From: Syntrophaceae bacterium
Lineage (GTDB): Bacteria; Desulfobacterota; Syntrophia; Syntrophales; Smithellaceae
NCBI GenBank assembly: GCA_018056765.1
Contig: JAGPFA010000008.1
Span: 1-64,000 of the forward strand
Length of the DNA: 64,000 nt
Direction: 5' to 3'
Below the pieces are notes generated by a model. The model worked only from the letters and a program-made list of their open reading frames with translations. It ran no database searches and was not told the DNA's origin. A program made the translations under genes and the position numbers. This document shows positions 61,095 to 64,000 of the stretch, one piece after another (within the stretch, counting starts at the first letter, position 1; every line of letters begins with the position of its first letter).

Positions 61095-62009
61095 CTACTT
61101 TACGGCGGAAAGTTTGTTAGGGCTGATACCGGCTTCCTTTTCCAGCTCCCTTACTCTCTTTTTCAGAAGGTGGAACTCTTTGTACAGGTCATCCATATCT
61201 TTTTGCGTGACCACCGGTATTGTCTGGAGGAAATCCAGCATGGCGTTGTCTTTGGCGATGAGAAAATCCTCCAGATGGTTAAGTGTCCGGTGCAGCGCAT
61301 CGAGATACTCGCTGGATTGGAAAAGATTCATGAAATGGCCTTCCAGGATTTTAAGCCACATTCCATATGTTTCCTTTACATTGCCCGGTAAATTACCCTG
61401 CTCGGCCATTTCCCGCAGTTTGTCCTGGAGTACCTGAAACGATTGTTCCATAGGCAGGTAGAGGATGGAAAGAAACTCGGCAAGTGTTGTCTGAAAAATG
61501 TTGTGCTTGTCGAGCATATCATTGAAGCGCTCCTGATAAAACCTGGTCAGTCCCAGGGGAGGAATTTTCAGATATTGCCTGAGCTCCTGTTCGTAGATGT
61601 CGGTCAGTGCCTTGAAAACCTGCTGGTCGAGGTTATCAAAATTGTATGCCTCAGCGCGTTTGCCGATCCTGTTTGCCTTTTCCATCAGGTGGATTTGCGT
61701 CTTCATCGCGGCCTCGACACCGGAGATGGCTATTTTCATCATGATTTCCGGCAAGGCACTCATAGAATTGACGGTAGCCGAGGCTGATTCCGGTTCGGTC
61801 ATCATCCGGGAAAAGGATTTCAGCAGGTTCAGGGTTGTTTGCAGCTGCTCGGTAAAACGGTTCTGGACGGACGATTGTGTTTTGAGTAATGTTTCCGAGC
61901 CAGAAGGCATAGTCTGTGCGATACCGCCCAACCAGATATTTGCTGCTTTTTTTATCCAGTCAAAAAACGAGGGGTCGATAAATTGGGGAGTCATACCTTC
62001 GTCTGCCAT
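61095..62009 (-). CDS. phaE: Class III PHA synthase subunit PhaE
   Basis: A 304-residue mostly helical protein, the usual partner of class III PhaC. Recognisable parts are FFDWIKKAANIWLGG near the start, the central segment LKIPPLGLTRFYQERFN and the coiled-coil end DLYKEFHLLKKRVRELE. PhaE has no catalytic residues; it activates PhaC and organises its dimers. It is first in phaE-phaC-GAF-maoC and has a good promoter upstream (62106-62134, minus strand). phaC starts 40 bases later. Confidence 0.88.
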   Translation of the reverse strand: MADEGMTPQFIDPSFFDWIKKAANIWLGGIAQTMPSGSETLLKTQSSVQNRFTEQLQTTLNLLKSFSRMMTEPESASATVNSMSALPEIMMKIAISGVEAAMKTQIHLMEKANRIGKRAEAYNFDNLDQQVFKALTDIYEQELRQYLKIPPLGLTRFYQERFNDMLDKHNIFQTTLAEFLSILYLPMEQSFQVLQDKLREMAEQGNLPGNVKETYGMWLKILEGHFMNLFQSSEYLDALHRTLNHLEDFLIAKDNAMLDFLQTIPVVTQKDMDDLYKEFHLLKKRVRELEKEAGISPNKLSAVK

Positions 62010-62105
62010 GGCATCCTCTCAAAAGACAATTTTTAGCATCGGTAAGCGGGTTTTAAAAATTTTGTTAAGATAAGGACAAACATTTGCCACCAGAGCTTCG
62101 CGTTA

Positions 62106-62134
62106 AGAATAATACAAAAAGAAACCTTTGTCAA
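62106..62134 (-). promoter_or_regulatory. Probable sigma70 promoter of phaE-phaC
   Basis: On the minus strand TTGACA (62134-62129), a 17-base spacer and TATTCT (62111-62106). It lies about 100 bases upstream of the phaE ATG. Confidence 0.65.
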
Positions 62135-62165
62135 CGATTCGACAGGTTTATCCGCAAGATGACGG

Positions 62166-62194
62166 TTGTCTGGAAATAAAATCCACTGTATACT
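62166..62194 (+). promoter_or_regulatory. Probable sigma70 promoter of the second phaC-like gene
   Basis: TTGTCT (62166-62171), a 17-base spacer and TATACT (62189-62194), ending 40 bases before the ATG at 62235. It is back-to-back with the phaE promoter, 31 bases between them. Confidence 0.7.
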
Positions 62195-62234
62195 GCCAAA
62201 AAAATCGACAGGATCGGCACGGGAGGTTTTCACA

Positions 62235-64000
62235 ATGCCTGAAGACAAAAGCCCTTCGATCACAAAGCTGACGCCTGACGAGCTGTCAGGCTTTATCGGC
62301 ATGACGCCGGCGGATAATGTGCAATCGCTGGACACGGCCCTGCCCTGGAAAAGTAAAATGATCGGAGGTCAGATCAGGGACCTGTTCGGCTACCAGCGGA
62401 TGCTTGACGCTATCGGCAAAGATCTCTACCTTTTCGGTCCATGGGCAATTGCTGCCACGTGGCAAAGCGCGCTTTTGGATACACTGCTCGCTCCGGTGAA
62501 GGCTGCCGCGCGCCTGGCGGTGGGTGCCTCGAGAAACCCCGACACGATTGCGGATGCAAACGGTTGGATCTATAAAAACTATTCGCGCCTTCTTTACACG
62601 CTGACCGGTTTTTTTATCAGAAATGGCAAATTTGATCGCGAAAAAGCGGCCCGGATCTGTACCACCGCAAAAGGAAAAGACTATCTGAAAAACTACATGG
62701 ATGAGTTCGGCGAACTGGAGCGTATGTATAATAACATCGGCCTGACGCGCCTCAAGGCGATGAAAGAACTGCTCAAGTGCCTGCTGGTCTTGATTACAGA
62801 ACAGCCCTTCTCAGACGGATACCTGCCTTTTGCCAAAGATGATGATGGCGCCAAGCCGGGCCGGCCTTTTGAAGAATATCTTGCCGAGAACCGCCGGCGA
62901 CTGGAAAACCTGTATGCCGAAAACGCTTTCGACATCAAGGAATACTCCGAAAGAGCCACGAGAGGCATCATCGGCTGCTCCGAGTATGAGTATGTGGAAG
63001 GGTCGCTGATGCACCGGGTGCGTCTGCGCCACTATCCACTTCGCCGCCGCGTCAGGCCCAACGGGAAAGTAATCTACATGGCGACGCCGCTCATCAATAA
63101 ACCGGAACTGTTCGATCTGGCATCCGGGAAATCGGTGGTCGAGGCTCTGTTGAAAAAAGGGTACGAGATTTATATGGTCGATCACGGGGATCCCGGCTGG
63201 GAGGAGACGGAACTGGGACTGGATTTTTACGGTAAGACCATTCCCGATTATTACATCGACCTGCTGAAAAAACGGCATCCCCGCTCGGAGATTTATATTA
63301 TGGCTTACTGCATGGGGGGTACGCTGATCATGCCCTATCTGGCGCGACGTGCCGAAGAAAGACTCGCGGCGGGAAAAAAGATGGATATAAAAAAAGTGGC
63401 CCTGATGGCCTCGCCGGTGAAATTCGATGATGAGGAAAGCGGGCACGCACCGATTCGCAGACTTATCCGTCGTGACTATGATCCCTATCTGATGAAAGAA
63501 CTTTTCGGCGCGGTTAATATACCACCGCAGGTCATCGAAGCGGGAATGAATGAAATCCAGCCTGGCGTGCAGTACACGGTAGTTTTGGGATTTTACGGGC
63601 GCGCCGAAAAAAGGGAGGCAATCAGCGACGCTGCGCCTTTTCTATACTGGCTTACTCACGGGACAAAATTCCCCGTCACCGCCCATATTCAGTGGATTCA
63701 GAATGTGTTTATCGGCAACCAGATTTACGAGGGAACCTACTGCCTGCCTTCCACGAACCCTGAATTGGATGGCAGACCCGTTAACATGGAGATATTGAAA
63801 AAAGCCGGAGTCCGTATTTTCGACTACAAGGGCTCCAGAGACCCCATCGCTCCTGCCGGCTCCTGCGTGGCCGGCCAGATCTGGGGTATGACGGGCAAGG
63901 GAAACGTCCCCTTCACCAGCGGACATTTAAACAGGGTTATCGAAAAAAACATCGGCCATATTTTTGTCGTCAGCCGCAAGCTGCTTGCCCAGTATCTGGA
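62235..64000 (+). CDS. Second PhaC-like alpha/beta protein, 3' end outside window
   Basis: At least 588 residues, open to the right edge. The region after residue 270 is PhaC-like: YMATPLINKPELFDL, YEIYMVDHGDPGW and the lipase box IMAYCMGGTL with Cys at 359, then DYKGSRDPIAP (candidate Asp) and IGHIFVVSR (candidate His). The N-terminal 250 residues are helical (FGYQRMLDAIGKDLYLFG, then PWAIAATWQSALL). The Cys nucleophile and HGDPGW-type motif indicate a polymerase-like rather than a Ser depolymerase enzyme. GGGAGG precedes the ATG. It could be a second PHA synthase with different chain-length preference. Confidence 0.75.
   Translation, partial: MPEDKSPSITKLTPDELSGFIGMTPADNVQSLDTALPWKSKMIGGQIRDLFGYQRMLDAIGKDLYLFGPWAIAATWQSALLDTLLAPVKAAARLAVGASRNPDTIADANGWIYKNYSRLLYTLTGFFIRNGKFDREKAARICTTAKGKDYLKNYMDEFGELERMYNNIGLTRLKAMKELLKCLLVLITEQPFSDGYLPFAKDDDGAKPGRPFEEYLAENRRRLENLYAENAFDIKEYSERATRGIIGCSEYEYVEGSLMHRVRLRHYPLRRRVRPNGKVIYMATPLINKPELFDLASGKSVVEALLKKGYEIYMVDHGDPGWEETELGLDFYGKTIPDYYIDLLKKRHPRSEIYIMAYCMGGTLIMPYLARRAEERLAAGKKMDIKKVALMASPVKFDDEESGHAPIRRLIRRDYDPYLMKELFGAVNIPPQVIEAGMNEIQPGVQYTVVLGFYGRAEKREAISDAAPFLYWLTHGTKFPVTAHIQWIQNVFIGNQIYEGTYCLPSTNPELDGRPVNMEILKKAGVRIFDYKGSRDPIAPAGSCVAGQIWGMTGKGNVPFTSGHLNRVIEKNIGHIFVVSRKLLAQYL

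Overview
The window looks like chromosomal DNA of a PHA-accumulating anaerobic deltaproteobacterium (Desulfobacterota, plausibly Syntrophaceae such as Smithella or Syntrophus). This is an inference from gene content: a fatty-acid-type acetyl-CoA hydrolase/transferase, Tol-Pal, a class III PHA synthase (PhaE/PhaC), hemerythrin and ferritin-like proteins, an alanine:sodium symporter, and the intergenic repeats. No rRNA, tRNA or CRISPR array was recognised.

Layout. 0-9 kb: a hydrolase cut by the left edge, a universal stress protein, the CoA-transferase, an AGCS symporter, a YihY/BrkB protein, a stand-alone MshEN protein, and a DUF3617 protein abutting the tail of a broken SDR gene. 9-18 kb: an overlapping cheW / hydrolase / parA operon; an NlpC/P60 lipoprotein coupled to truA; a glycerophosphodiesterase coupled to a PlsC-hydrolase fusion; and a periplasmic Cys-rich protein. 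18.2-24.5 kb: an accessory island with two copies of an immunity/lipase pair (Tli4-like and Tle4-like, as in type VI secretion). It is bracketed by direct repeats whose 23-bp tandem array differs in copy number. The first lipase copy is truncated by a 128-bp inverted-repeat element.

24.6-31.3 kb: an aldehyde dehydrogenase / iron alcohol dehydrogenase fusion, an AcuI/YhdH-type reductase, and a umuD plus Y-family polymerase pair with a Gram-positive-type SOS box. 31.4-36.2 kb: tolQRAB-pal-cpoB. 36.2-39.1 kb: EF-P with both apparent lysylation enzymes (epmB-efp-epmA). 39.2-43.6 kb: a cation efflux protein, then an HPr-kinase-like protein, a lasso-peptide B2-type protease and an ABC exporter, with no recognisable precursor or cyclase. 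43.7-48.6 kb: small membrane proteins, nitroreductase, NUDIX, MATE, hemerythrin and ferritin-like genes. 48.8-54.2 kb: an RNA and ribosome maturation operon (mtaB, rnc, an Elp3-like radical SAM gene, era, der). 54.2-57 kb: a small membrane protein, DUF1846 and a NIL-ferredoxin.

57-64 kb is a PHA locus: phaR, a phasin with a strong promoter and an operator-like inverted repeat, a MaoC/PhaJ-like hydratase, a GAF protein, phaC with a long basic tail, phaE, and a divergent second PhaC-like gene cut by the right edge. PhaE/PhaC would polymerise 3-hydroxyacyl-CoA, MaoC would supply it from enoyl-CoA, the phasin would coat granules, and PhaR would link granule state to phasin transcription. The best candidates for something undescribed are the repeat-bracketed, mosaic Tli4/Tle4 island and the incomplete lasso-type trio.
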